In this document: in pieces, positions 23,521 through 36,924 of the stretch
Layout: each line of letters opens with the position of its first letter
Position numbering within the stretch: the first letter of the stretch is position 1
From: Eucalyptus grandis
Taxonomy: Eukaryota; Streptophyta; Magnoliopsida; Myrtales; Myrtaceae
Reading direction: 5' to 3'
Length of the DNA: 64,000 bases
Assembly: GCF_016545825.1 (NCBI RefSeq)
Contig: NC_052621.1
Span: forward strand, 7,836,199-7,900,198
Notes under the pieces: generated by a model
What the model was told of the DNA's origin: nothing
The model's input: only the letters and a program-made list of their open reading frames with translations
Databases searched by the model: none
Made by a program: the position numbers and the translations under genes

Positions 23521-26500
23521 TGGAAATATTTTTATTCTATCGTTAATGGATATCTAATGTCAATTGTTTCTATTATTAGTAATTGTTGTGGGTAGTTCAT
23601 AAAATTTTCTAGAACTTCAAAGAACTTATTTTGCATAGATAATTATATTAATGGTAATTTGAAGTTAGGATTTTTAGATAATAATTGGAAACATAGTGAT
23701 ATTTTGTTTCTGAAATCTTATTTGAAATTATTCATTATTATAATGAGTTTATACAAAATGGATGCATAAATGATAGGCATTAATAATTTTTGCGTATGTG
23801 TTTGATATTTTCAGATTGATGGCTTTAACAATTAAGCCATAGTCACTGAATTGAACAAATGTGAGAAGCTGAATGACGATAATTATGAAATATGGCATAT
23901 GAGAATCTAATGTGCTGGAAGAGTAAAAGGCATGAAAAACTCTTAATCTGATTATGGAAGAACCTAAATAAGGGAACATTGTACAACATAAAAGAGATAA
24001 GGATGCATTTACTGCATAAAATGCATAGAAAAGAAAGAACTCCCTTACTCACATTACGTTGCTAAGTAGCATGGGAAATGATGTCATGCAAGAATTCAGG
24101 CATTTTGAGAATGCTAAAGAAATATGTGAAACTTTGGCAGCAAGATTTGGTGATACATCGGTGACAAAACTAAGGCATCTTACTATAAGATTTGATTTTT
24201 ACAAGAATTCTTATGGTCAAAGCATGAAACGATATCTGAGAAAGATGTCAAATATGATTAATGAGCTGAAGAATGTTAGCCATATCCTAACTGATGAACA
24301 AGTGCAAGCAGTAACTCATTCCTTGCCTTAAAGTTGAGAGTATATGAAGGTGTACATGACACACAATGAGAACATTAAAACCTTTGAGGATGCAATGCGC
24401 TATCTTGAGCTAGAAGAGGATCGCCTCCTGGCGGCTAAGTCGGAAATTAACATTTATTATGCTGGTTCTAGCTCACAAGGGGTTTCAAACTCTAAGTGTA
24501 AACGTCCTGATTCATTTAAAAGATGGAAAGGCAAATGAGCAAGTTATTTGGGAAAAAAATAAAAAGTTGACCAACATGAAATAAGAAAGCATCTTCGAAT
24601 GAAGAAATTGTTAATGGTGAAATATTATAATCGTGACAAGAATGGTCACTATGCTCGCGACTGTTGCAAGTCAAAAAAGGTAAATACCCTTTATACTTTT
24701 GAGAATTTTATTTATGTATAAAGTTCTGTATTCTTAATTGAATATAATCATTTGTAAACTGTAAATTCGAGAGTAACAGACGATGTAACGAAGGATGGAA
24801 AATCTTTTGTGGAATTCCGACGAGTACCAACTGAAACTAAATGGATATATGTAGGAAACAACTCCAAAATCGAAATAAAAGGAATTGGTACCTGCCAATT
24901 AAATATGCGTGATTGATGCACTTTGTTCCTACATGATTCGTCGGAATTTAGTGTCTGTTTGTGTTGGTAAAATTTGATTTTAGTTTGAACTTCTATAAAA
25001 ATGGTATGGATTTGTATTTGAATACAAATTACTATGGTTATGGTTATTTTCTGGATGGTTTTATTGTATTAAATGTTAACTATGATAATGTCAATGTTTG
25101 TTATTTCCTCTTTATGTCTTCTAATTTATATAATAATAATGTGAATGTGCGGCATGCTAGACTTGGTTATATTGGCCAACAATATATGAATATGTGAGCC
25201 AAAGAAAGTTTGTTGAGCAATATTGAAAAAGTCGATTTGGCCATATGTGAGCATTGTCTGGTAGGGAAAACGGTAAGGAAACCAGTTGAAAAATGTAAAA
25301 GAGTTGAATTTCCTTTGCAATTGATCTATTATGATATCCGTGGTCCATTGAATGTGGAAGGAATTCATTTGACTATTTATTTTGATGATTATACTTGATT
25401 ATGATAAGTCTATTTGATTTCTCATAAATTTGAATCGTTGAGATCTGATCAAGGTCAAAAATATTTATCTGATAAGTTCAGAAATTTATGTGAAGAAAAA
25501 ATAATAAAAAAACAATTGTTTATTCCTTATACTCAACAAAATGGTGTTACGGAAAAAAGAAACAAAACCCTATTGGAAATGATTCATGCTAACTTACTTA
25601 TCATTTTTTGGAGTGATACTTTATTAATTATTGTTTATATATTTAACCGTGTGCCTTTCAAATCAGTTACTTCCACTCTCTATGAGTTATAGACAAATAG
25701 AAAATCGAACTTAAATTTTATTGAATCGTGGGATTGTGCTGCTTATATTCATGAGCCCTTTCACAGGTATGGAAAATTGGGTTCTAGAGACAAGAAGAGT
25801 ATTTTTCGAAAATACTCAAAACACTCGAAATGGTATGTGTTTATAGATAAGCGGGAAAGTGAGAGTATAACTGAATTAGAATAACGGGATGTCACATTCT
25901 TAGAGAATAAATTTATTAAGAAGTGCGAAATAGGTAAAGGATTACTTCCTATTTGAAATCTTAGATCAAGATAATGAACTTAGTCGAGTTCGTACAAGTA
26001 GTTGTAACATGAGAAGTGAGGAATTAAATTTGACTCACCCTCAATTACAATCACATGATGAGATAATATCGTCATTATTTAATCCAAGTGGGAGCATAAC
26101 GGAGAATAATGTGCAAAGTGTACAATCTCTCGTATGGCGAATATGTGCAAAAGTATTTCCTGTCGACGTTTTGACATTGAAGGAGAAACTTTTATGGTTA
26201 CTCCACAAGATGCAGATGAGCCAATAAATGTAAATGATGCTTTTAATTGCCTTAGTTAAGAAAAATGGATGCATGCAATGGAAGATGAGATGGAGCTTAT
26301 GAAGTCAAATAATGTTTGGGAACTAATTGATCTTTTAAAATGACGCAAAGTTATTGGAAACAAGTGGATTCTCAAAATAAAGTGTAAAACCGATGACTCA
26401 AGACATAAAACTTGTTTTGTGGCGAATGAGTATAATCAACAGGAATGAATTGATTATGATGAAACATTTGCTTTTGTAGTGAGATTTACCTTAATTCGCA

Positions 26501-27885
26501 TTATTCTGGTAATAGTAACTAGGATGGATCTTGAGTTTTTATATCAAATAGATGTAAATACTGTTTTTCTTAATGGAGAATTAGAAGAATAAATATATAT
26601 GGAACAATATGTTTGTTTCATTTTGAAATGCCAAGAACAAAAGATATGTTGACTTTTGAGATCAATATATGACCTTAAACAGTCGTCGAGACAATAATAT
26701 ATACGTTTTCATAACACCATGATAACATATGATTTTACAATGATTGTTGAGAATTATTGTGTATATATCAAAAGATCTAAATATCAAGTTATGATCATAT
26801 CATTATATGTTGATGATATATTGATTGCCGGAAGTAATATGGAGTTTGTTAATACTGTTAAGAGTTTGTTATTTTCTAACTTTGAGATGAAAGACATGGG
26901 TGAGGCTGCATACATTCTTGGAGTTAAGACTTCAAGAGATCATTCGAAGATATTATTATTTATTTCGTATCATAAATAAGGTTCTTAAACGCTTTCTTAT
27001 ACAAGATTATAAACTTATAGATACTCCTATTGTAAAAGGTGAATGATTGAGCAATAAAATGTGTTTAAAGACTCCATAAGAGAATGAACAAATGTAACAT
27101 GTTCTTTATGCTAGTGCTAGTGAAAGCTTAATGTACACTATGATGTGTACAAGGCCTGATATATATTTTGCAATTGAAATAATAAGTAGATACCAATTCA
27201 ATCTAGGTTAAGCACATTAGAAATCTATCAAAAGAATAATGAAGTATTCGAAAGGAACTGCTGATTATACGCTAAGTTACCAAAGAAAGAATCTACGACT
27301 TGAAAGCTATTCTAATGTTGATTGGGGAGGAGATTTATACGAAAAAAAATATACCTTTGGATTTGTTTTCTTACTGAATAATGTCGCCATATTTTGGAGC
27401 AATAATAAACAAGCATGTATAACCTTGTCCACGATGGAAGTTAAGTTCATGGTACAAGAAGATATTTGGCTCAAGAGATTTTTGGATCATTTAAGTGTTA
27501 TTAAGAATATTGTAAACCCATTGTTGATTAACCATGATAGCCAAGCAGTAATAGCATACATCAAAGATCCAAAATATTATGGCAAAACCAAACATATAGA
27601 TACCAAATATAATTTTGTTAAAGATTTGGTTACACGAAAAGACGTGAATTTATTGTACATATCTACATAGAGAATGGTAGCAGATTGTATGACGAAACAA
27701 TATCTAGAAATGTGTTTTGTAGTAATGTGAAATCTCTAGGACTATTTAAAAATAAATGTACCGAATATTGTAATTTCCCTTAAATGTTCACATTTAATGA
27801 ATTTGTGTTTTCATTATTATGTCTGAGTCTTTATTTGATGTTTATGTATCTTAATGCTTAATGCATTATGTAAATTGAGAAAATA
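23205..27885 (+). pseudogene. Decayed Ty1/Copia gag-pol (plus strand)
   Basis: Domains appear in Copia order. Gag: NDDNYEIWHMRI (23,870-23,910) and a UBN2-type block at 24,059-24,538. Zinc knuckle: YYNRDKNGHYARDCCKS (24,630-24,675). Pre-integrase: 24,961-25,197. Integrase: CEHCLVGK (25,246), then RSDQG and PYTQQNGVTEKRN (25,440-25,565). Reverse transcriptase: from about 26,265, with SLYVDDILIAGSN (26,800-26,835). RNase H: VDWGGD, ALSTME-like TLSTMEVKF and KHIDTKYNFVKD (27,239-27,670). Integrase-before-RT order identifies Copia rather than Ty3. Numerous stops and frameshifts break every domain, and no 5' LTR was found, so it is not autonomous. Confidence 0.85.
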
Positions 27886-29249
27886 TGTTAGATATATAAG
27901 AGATTAGCCCACTCACACGGGTAATCATCTCTATTTATTATGTGATAAATAGAAATAAAATGTTTTTAAACTTATTATCTAAATAATAATCGAGAGCTTA
28001 AGTTTAAAATATGTCACATTAACTAAGTGTTAAGATGAAGACATAATATTTATTATGTCCGAAAGTAAAATAACCTACATATTTTACTTTATCTACCAGA
28101 TGTGAGTTCTGATAAATTCTGTGAAAAAGTAGATTCGTGAACTCAAGTTAGACATTAGATGTATTTGAACTATCATTTGTACGGTATTAAAGATGTAGAC
28201 ATACGTTCTATAGAAAATGAGTTAATACCATAATACGTATTTTATAATATGTATGTATGAGATGACAAATAAAAGTGGCAAAAGTTTTTATCTTAACTTT
28301 TATGCTGTGTGAGACTTTTGAGGAAAAGAGTTCATTAATTAAATACTCTGATGACTCTTATTTATTCTCAAGATTTCGATTTAGTGTTTGCTATCTTAGA
28401 AATTTGTCAATAATCATGAATTGATTCGATTTAATGAGACATTTCTAGAAAAGTAAGTTGAATTGAAATTAAAAGTTTTAAGAAAAGAAGAAGATCGAGT
28501 TTGGATAATAACATTCTAATTTTGTATTTATTAGTCGACTAATTATGATTGTTTTGGGATAATCATAAGTGTGAATACAATATATCATTGTTAAAAAGAG
28601 ATCAAGAAATATATAAATATGATCAATCAATCTAGGATTTTTTTTTTTTTTTTTGGTAAAAACAATCTAGGGCATTACATACTATATATACTCAAAAAAT
28701 GTGATGCCCATTAAAATTACTATATATTTTTAACATATGTATGACAAGTTCTCAAAATATGAGTCACACAGATTATTTATCGATATGAATGTTGTAGAGA
28801 AATAAAGAAAATTCCGTTCGGCCCAACATGTGCAAATGGGAAATAATGGGTTTTATGTTTGATGACCCTATTTAAGCCCGTCCACCCATGTTGGGCCAAA
28901 ACCCAACCCGTAAGTGAAAGGCCCATAAAATAGTGCAGTTATTATAATATATTGAATAAAAATGTAAAAATGGAAATATCTTAGCTGTTGTGTTTTTTAG
29001 AAGGGAAATACGTTTCCTATTTTCCCCCTTAAAAACAATACACGCTCTCTCGACGAACGGACTTTAGAGCTTCAAAGAATTCCTCAAAATTGTGACGGTA
29101 TTTAATTTGTGGCAATCAAGGTATGTTTGACTCCATGATATGCCTATGATTAATGTAACATGTTTTTCAAGCACGTTTTCCACTTTCATTTTTCGGTATT
29201 CAATTGTTTAAGTATCGGATCAATTTTTTTGGGAATTTGTTTCCTAACA
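27886..29249 (+). mobile_element. Copia 3' LTR with TGTTAG...CTAACA ends
   Basis: The block starts TGTTAGAT after a purine-rich ATTGAGAAAATA and ends TTTCCTAACA. The terminal six bases are perfectly inverted. Length is 1,364 bp, long for a Copia LTR. Its last ~450 bp are homologous to the inverted fragments at 15,468-15,645 and 21,322-21,850. Kinase-segment homology resumes within a few bases of its right end. Confidence 0.85.
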
Positions 29250-30594
29250 CTTGGGTTTTGGAAAGGGGTGCAAAGATAATGTTGAGTGAAAAATAGTTGA
29301 TCTTGTGTAGGTGACGAGGAATGCTACTTTTACATGAACCACTACAAGCATTCCTGTGTGAACCAGTTCTTGGTATAGATTTTGCCGTACTTTATCATAT
29401 CATATCCTAAATAAATGTATCCATTTCATGTCAAAACATATCATATTTTTCTCATTAGGTCCTTTATGTTAGAGAGCACATTTTCAAAAGATTAATCGAC
29501 ATTTTTCACTCGACAAACGGATCAAAATATTACTATAATTCATCCCATTCTACGGATCAATCGACATTTTTCACTCTTGTGAAGCAGTTCACTTCCAGGC
29601 ATTGGCTGCCTACAGTGGCCGGAATATAACTGTTAGATTTTCATTTGTATCCTTTCTCTCTTTCAGACAAACGGATAGATTGTGTGGAGACTAGGTTAAG
29701 CTCACAACAAATAAATTCATCTTAACACTTTTAACTCGTATGAACTTTTCTTTTTTGAAACGTGTTTGTTTTAAGAAAAATTTCATGATAAAAAAAAAGG
29801 ACTTTTCTGGAAACTATTTTACTAGTTTTCCACCTTTCATGTTTGGGAATTTGTTTCTTAATTTTAAACATGCATAACTTTTTTTTTACTGAAAATAATT
29901 TTTCCTTTTTTGATTGTTTTCAGCAAAATAAAAGCACGGAAATCCAAAAAACTAATATGTGAAATATTCTTTCACAAACAAACACAGCATTTTCTATATT
30001 TGTAATGATCTATATTCAACCCGACTTATTGGAACCCATACCCATTCTATTAACCAGTCTCTGGTTCGTCACTAGAATCAATTGGCACGAAATCTTATTA
30101 GTTAATGAAATTGGCATTTGCTTTATATATTGGAAACAAAATATTTTCTAAATAGATCTGAACGTCGCAAGAAAGAAATTGTATGATTTTCAAACGATGT
30201 TGTCTTCTTCATAATTTAAGAAAAATCGATTTACCACGATGATGTCTTCTTAATGTATGTTAAGTTCACCAGTTAAAATATTTTTAAGAAAGAAAATTAA
30301 AAATTGTTTTCTTGAGAGCCAATTTCTTAAAGTATCTCAGAAAATCAGCTCCCTAACCTCTCAAAATTGACTTTCCAACCAAAAAAACAAAAAGTTAAAA
30401 TTAAATTTGCCACGATGTCATCTTCTTCCTTCGTCTTCGGTTACTGCCTTCACTTGCTGATGATCTATAGCAGTCAATGATGACGGAAAGAGAGGAGGAA
30501 GGAAGGGGAGGAGGGGGGTTGTTCTTGGTTGTTGTTCCTGCTATTTCTTTCGTTCCTTTCATTCGAATTGTGGAGTGCCGATGAATCATCTAGG

Positions 30595-30800
30595 GCATGT
30601 ATGGTAATCATTTTATTTTTCTAATTTTTTATTCTCAAAAATAAGTTTGGAACATAAATCCGTTTGGTAATACAATTTCAATTTTCTATTTTTGGAACAC
30701 AAATTTTACTTCTTTATTCTAAAATAAAAATGAGAAATAAAAAGTTTACTCATTGCTCGCCCTTGCTGTTGCTCGGTCGGTTGTCCACCGCCTCGGGAGA
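30595..30800. mobile_element. Short GTTTGGTAAT-type insertion fragment
   Basis: The A/T-rich stretch contains CCGTTTGGTAATACAA and resembles the left parts of the elements at 44,566 and 59,936, which have TGTTTGGTAA-like termini. It is absent from the matching place in copy 1, so it inserted after the duplication. No second end was identified. Confidence 0.4.
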
Positions 30801-30888
30801 GAGAAATTTTGTATCATTATCAAATACGTAATTTTGCTCAGAAACTCGCTCGAGGAGTAAAAATAAATAAATATATTTCTGCAATAGA

Positions 30889-31287
30889 ATGGTTATCATT
30901 TGCGCAATCTGCTTTCGAGAGCAGAAATTGTCGAAGCATATTCAATTGTTTGTTGGTGATGACAAAATAGTTGTTGTAGCCTTTACACTAGCAATCAGTA
31001 GTAGTTACCCGAATTTTCTAAACTTGAGTTTTAGCAGTTTTGGCATTGAAGAATTGGAAAGGGCACTTTTAGTCTTATGGAGTCGAGCTGCCAACTCTGT
31101 CTACCTTGCTGTCCAGCATTCATGGGACTTAGTTTGGATGACAAGTAATGGTAGAACATGTCGCATGTCCGATAAATGTAATGGCAATCCGATTTTAACT
31201 GAGCATTCAATCATTACCGAAAGCAATAGAGAATGGTTGGTTCGATACATAGACTTGAAAATGAGAATGAGGAACTTACACTTCTAA
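30889..31287 (+). other. Unidentified open frame of 132 codons in the kinase upstream flank
   Basis: The frame is open from ATG to TAA and begins MVIICAICFREQ. I recognise no domain; there is no signal peptide pattern and only a short hydrophobic patch (VVVAFTLAI). The homologous stretch upstream of the copy 1 kinase (about 1,870-2,270) is interrupted by stops, which argues against a conserved protein. It could be a relic of a coding exon, since the segment is longer than expected by chance in such AT-rich DNA. Confidence 0.25.
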
Positions 31288-32086
31288 GATGTGGGAGAGA
31301 AAGGAAAGGTGGGCTGCTATGGTTTGTTGGATCAAGATACAAAACAATGGAATCAATGCTTAAGTGAGGGGCGTCATGCTGACATCGAAATTATTCTTAG
31401 GAGCATATTTTTCAATGGATAGCAATAATGCAGATAATACATTATATGAAAGTATGATGAATGTTTCTGTACTGAAGCAATGGTTTAATGCTCTGGAGTG
31501 CTACTGTACTATTATGTGGGGCTTTTCAACATGCGGATTGTCAGGATAGCGGGGTCTTATGGCGATGGGTATCTGTCTCGAGAGATCCTGTGGCAATGGC
31601 TTTCTGGGGCTGCTTATAAGAGGAGGTAGACAAAAGTCATTTTAAGCGCGTTTATGGAACTATTTTTGAAACGCCCCTAGTTTAGTATTCCCGTGGTCAA
31701 TTTGTGTCTGAGGAGCTGTCGGAGTTCATTGTTATGCGAAAGTTATTTTACTGATCTTCTGTCTGAATAACTCCACTACTGGGCGCCATTACTAATGTAG
31801 TTACTGGTCCCTTACAACAGTTATTCTTGATTTGAGAGGTGACTTCACCATCTGGTATAATGCCCCGTTAAGCAATAACTATGAAATAGTGAATGTGAAA
31901 TGGATTCGGACAATAAGAAATGATATGAATTGAATTGTTTTTCCCATGTTTAATGTTTAGCTAGCACTCTGGTCTGCATCGTCTGGCATTGCATGCCCTT
32001 TATTTCAGCAAGGACTAGGACCAAGTGCTGTGCTTTTCACCTTTATTTATATCATGCTCATATGTTAATGAGCCAATTATGAACAG

Positions 32087-35000
32087 GATGATGCAAGTGG
32101 TTCTCCCTCACAGACAGAGAACGGCTTTATTGATCTGGGTTCAGGAAGTATGTCTGGACAGTTTCATTTACTTCTGAAACCCAGATACAGTTCATGGATT
32201 AATGCTTATCTTTAACCTGTAGCTTTTGCAAAGCCATCAATGCAAACTGCTGAAGGGGAGGCTCCTACTCAAGCTGAGGCTGCAGAACAGAAGCTCGAGT
32301 TCGAACAACAAGGTTTTGTGAGATTACATAGCGATTATGCCGACCCTATTTAACTCAAGTCTAATCTTTCTTCATCTCACAATTACTGCCTTCCTTCAGC
32401 TATTCATGAATGTGTTACCGGGACATCATGGTGTCTTGTTTGGTACCTGTCCTTAGGAAATTGTTTGGGCCTCCTTTTGCTTCATCCATCCTGATTTGCA
32501 TGCTTATGTACATATGTACGAAACTACACTAGACATATGTATGTGCATCTCTTTATGCAGCTAAATGAGAAATATCTATGTACATCTCTTTACACAGCTT
32601 CCAGAGACAGTACAAACAAGTAAACATTCCATTTCATAGGATAGAACGTTCTGGGGAAATCACAGAGTAAGAGGCATGAAGCTTCTGTTTGGTGCATTCT
32701 TTCTGGTATGAACATTGGATACGATTGAGCATCTACAATCTAATGTTGTTTATCAAGACCTGCTGCTATGGTATTCTTTGACAGCATCTCACCAGTAAGG
32801 TAATTTAATAGTCACATATATTATTGGTTATGCTCTGGTCATATTCTCAGTGATTGAACAGTCGTCTTCTCTCCTTTTTTGTCTTCCTTGAAGGCTTGAT
32901 TCACTTTATAGAACTCCTATCAACTAAATCGCATCATCTGTTATGGATCATTGATGTATGTTGAATCTTCTTAAATATTCCTCCTCATTCTCTTTTGTCC
33001 TCCTTGAAGGCATAAATAACTTTAATGAACTCCTATCAACTAAATGTTATGGATCATCAATATTTGTTGAATCTTTTATATCAACTCACATCTCGAATTA
33101 TTGCTCGAGTTGTGTCTAGATGAGGCCGTCGTTGGTTAGTGCTTATATATAGGGACGTCTTCTTTTTGATTTCTTGAATGATTGCAATTTATTATGGCTG
33201 ACTCGGTGGCTTTTGTGGCCTCTAGTCAGAAGATGTTGATTGTGGTGTCTGGATGTCCACATGGAGCTTATAGTTTTGTCCAGCTTGATTGTACTAGGAT
33301 ACCTTTTTCCCTTGCAAATTTAGTTATCATTAGGGTTCTTCGCAACAGGTTAAAATTACAAAAGTGATATTGGCTTGTGGTGCATCACTAAATAAATTAA
33401 CGACCTCAAAAATTTCCTGGCAAAACCAGTGCAACGTTCAGATGATTTTGGTATTTGGGTGAACTCCTTATCTTTGAATACTAGTAATGATAAAGGAATC
33501 ATAAACTCATGTGCATTCTTTTGATTGTTAAATATTAATTCCTTCTTTTTCTATTGCTAGTTGGTTGTATATGGGCAAGAAGAAGATTTATGTGCAACCA
33601 AAGCGTGCAAGAGGAGCTTCTCAGTATATCGTCTTCCTTCAAGTTTGTGAAAACTTAGCAAGATGGTGAGTGTGGGAACATTTTAGTGTTATGTCATTTG
33701 AGAAAATTATTCTAATGACTCTAGTTATGCAAAAATAATACTATTATAATTCTCCAACTTCACAGGCTTTTCAAATCGGTTTCTCATGTCGATTACGATT
33801 TTATCATGCTGCCATTGTTGCCGACTTGTTCTGTTTGATTTTGTTTCAGAATGTGAGATTCCAGACTTGCATAAGAAAGTTGACCTTGTGATCGCTCTTG
33901 GTGGGGATGGAATTGTCTTTTGGGTAATGCATTCATCATTTACCTTAATATCAGTGATGAGTCCTTTATTTCTGCTACGTTTCCAGGGTAGGTTATTGAG
34001 TGTAGCATCATAGCCAGGCCTGAGTGTGATAGGCCTTCTTTTTCTAATATCAGTGATTGAATGGTCATTTTTCTTGGACCATTTAAGTACACTTTAGCTA
34101 AAAGATATGGCTTTAGGACAACACTCATCATAAGATTACAAAGTATTTGTATCTCACTGTTGCACTAAGAAAGGAAAGCTTATCCTAAAAAGCAATCCAA
34201 CTACTGAAGCAACAAGTATGACCAGCGAAGAAAAAGCAACCTTAAGCAACACGGGTCCATGAATCTCTGCAGGTTATTGGCCTGAGATTTCGTGTCCTCT
34301 TTATTGGCGCTTAGAGCGGTGTATGCCTTTACATAGTCCTCAAAAGCAATATGTTGCTAGTTCCCCTTGAAAAGGCACTTCAAGTGGTGCTGAGCGTTAA
34401 ACCCTGAGGTGCTGCGAGTGGCATCCATTCAATTTTAAACATTCTAGGTGTTCAACCATTTGTCTTCCCATATGACAACAAATTGTAGGGATCTCAATGT
34501 GTGATCACTTCACTGAAACTTGAGACCATGAATATTCATCTGCTAGTTCCATCTTTCGTTTGTCGACTATATGAACATATGCTTCCATGGTGAAATTGTA
34601 CTCAGTTGTACTTCTGATGTTCCTATTGAATCTTCATTTGAATCTTGAGTAACAATTGGAGAGTCTATCTATATGCAGGCAGCATCATTGTTCTAAGGAC
34701 CAGTGCCCCCTGTTGTCTCCTTCAATTTAGGGTCCTCGGGCTTTATGACCCCTTTCGGTATCCTTTGCTTTCTGAGAGTTTTTATGATATCGTTCTGGCA
34801 TGAGATGAAGCAAGCATGTGGAACACACGAAGCAAGCATGTGGAATGCACAGATGCCAGCAACTTAATCGAAAACTCTTTCCCTGGTTAAAGAACTTGAA
34901 AAAAAAAAAAGCGATCCTCAACATACTTCAGGCAGGGATGGCTACAAAAAACAGCTCGAATCAATTCTTATAGGTTCCATTAGGATAACATTATGGCGTC

Positions 35001-36066
35001 GGTTGCAATGTCAATTGTCAGGAATTCAGCTGCCGAAAATGAAAACATGATGGCGAAAAAGATAGTTGTTATAAATGAAGTCACAATTGATCAGGGGCAG
35101 TCACCCTACCTCACGATTGATCAGGGGTAGTCACCCTAAGTCACAACAAGTATGTCTCTTTGGTACAAGGGTATGGGCTAATCTTGTCAACTACATCTGG
35201 CAGCACTGCTTATTTGCTAGCAACTGGAGGATTAATGGTCCATCCACAGGTTTCATAAACCTCTTTTAGTATTGATCTCGTTTTTACAGGTGCGTGAAAT
35301 CTATGAGAAGACAAATCAGGTTTTTCCATTAATGTTGCAATAGCTGGGTTATGCATTCTCATGCGAATCTATGAGACGTTATAAGAATTCTACTTCTGTG
35401 TTTTGCATAGGCTTATAGCAGATATACAAGCTATTTATATCGTCATTTTTTCTACTACAGAAATCAATTGGGAGATTGCCTTTTACTTTCTCATTTTTCT
35501 AGGCGCTTGTCTCCCAAGCCTTAGAGCTGTACATTGCGAAAGCCGAAGGCCCTCAGAAAAATGGAAGGAAAATTGAATTTAGATGCTAATGAGTTAATTG
35601 CGTGTTAATCGCTGTCTATCTACATATTAAGTACAAGCATCATCAATCAGGAAAACATTTTGTTTTTAATCTGGTAAATCCGTGCTATTGAGTTTGCTCT
35701 GTCAATTCGCAGGTTCCTGGCATAGTATTAACGCCAATATGTCCTCATTCCTTATCCTTTAGGCCTTTGATATTACCCAACCACGTCGTTATTCGGGTAA
35801 AAGTGTCTTGACGGCGCCCAACGTTTAAGCCCACCAAGTCCAAGTCCCGCCCCCTGAACTCCCAGCCGCCATAGTTCCGCCTGGGTATCATTCGACGGCG
35901 AGGGCAGGCAAGAGTTGACAGCCGGGAACAAGCTCAAATGTAGCATGGCTCCATGGCCCGCCCTACTGTTCATCTGAATAATTCCACCAGGGACTTCTTG
36001 TGCAGCATCCTAGAAGGCCTCCATTGGCATCAGAGAAAGACTCAATCATCTTATGGTCCGACTCAG
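32087..36066 (+). pseudogene. NADK1: NAD kinase 1-like pseudogene (copy 2)
   Basis: Exon relics corresponding to copy 1 lie at 32,087-32,147, 32,223-32,312, 33,561-33,665, 33,850-33,923, 34,679-34,757, 34,932-35,249 and from 35,713. The three exons equivalent to 4247-5208 of copy 1 are gone with a ~1.8 kb deletion. Further lesions are an extra A near 33,600 that shifts the frame, GGDGT changed to GGDGI, a TAA at 34,694-34,696, a lost base near 35,015, a 30-bp tandem duplication at 35,081-35,140 that adds a TAG, an in-frame TGA at 35,809-35,811, and loss of the normal stop near 36,066. It cannot make an active kinase. Introns remain, so it is a duplicated rather than processed pseudogene. Confidence 0.92.
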
Positions 36067-36333
36067 TCATCTTACAACCATGAGCATTGTTTTCCCCCCA
36101 TTGTATGTTTAGGTATTTTGCCAGCAAAACCTAACTATGTTAGTTAAAAGAAGAAAGCGATTCTTGTGAAAGAAATCGCAATTATAGATTGTTTGAAGCT
36201 GTGGTAACACTCTTGCTAGGAGTTGCCATCTGAAATGAAGGGGAGTGCCTTAATGGTGGCAAGATGTTTAAAATAGTGAAGTCGTGAACATGCCTGATGT
36301 ATTTCTTCATAACGTGTGAAAGCCGTCGGTTCA

Positions 36334-36920
36334 AAGGAAGTCCAAGTACAAGTGTGCAATGTAAGGTGCGCATGATTCGATTTAGTTGGAAACTTGAATC
36401 ACCCTTTCCCAATTGTCTTGCTAGTTTCATTACATACTTCTCTGGGAGATAATGCAAAGGAGAGAATTGCATCATTCGCCGCTTCACGGATCAAAAAGAT
36501 GCATGATTTGAAGGATCGAAACGTTTCAAGACCACTCTGCCCAAAAATAAAATTAACATGTTTGCGATGCTATGAGTTACTGATATAGTGTGTAGCGTTC
36601 TGTTCTAAGGAACAAACTCTAGCGAATGAAGTGTTTGAGAACCACCGGATTTGATTAGATAAATTGAGCACTCTGACTTGGGAACTAGTAGAATTAAGCT
36701 CATTCGGAGTCTCTCGTTCCTTGCTCCTGCTGTGCGAGCTCGTAACGAAAGCCTCGGTCAGATTGAGTTAGCTATTTCGGTGTTCTCTTCTTTTCCTAGG
36801 CCCAATCAAGGAGAAGTTTTTCCAAGAGTTAAAAAAGTTTACAATCCAATAAATATCAGTAAATCGACTCGGGATAATCTTTTCGTGAGCCGGTGACTTG
36901 AATATGCCGACAACATGGGC
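36334..36920. other. Unassigned sequence, no gene supported
   Basis: A minus frame at 36,487-36,182 and a plus frame at 36,678-36,896 are open for 101 and 72 codons. I recognise neither product. The stretch 36,680-36,900 looks compositionally unlike its surroundings (more even base use) and might be organelle-derived, but this is only an impression. Confidence 0.3.
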
Positions 36921-36924
36921 TGGA

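Larger units (their letters stand above)
29252..36333 (+). repeat. Segmental duplication, copy 2 (NAD kinase segment)
   Basis: Direct-orientation match to 636-9,000. The main differences are a deletion of the counterpart of 3,975-5,757 (junction near 33,075), an extra ~230 bp near 29,340-29,575, and many small indels. Homology ends near 36,333 inside the transporter 3' flank. Confidence 0.85.

Noticed and set aside
36182..36487. Minus frame of 101 codons
   Set aside because: It spans the end of the duplicated flank into unrelated DNA, so it is a chance fusion; no family resemblance.
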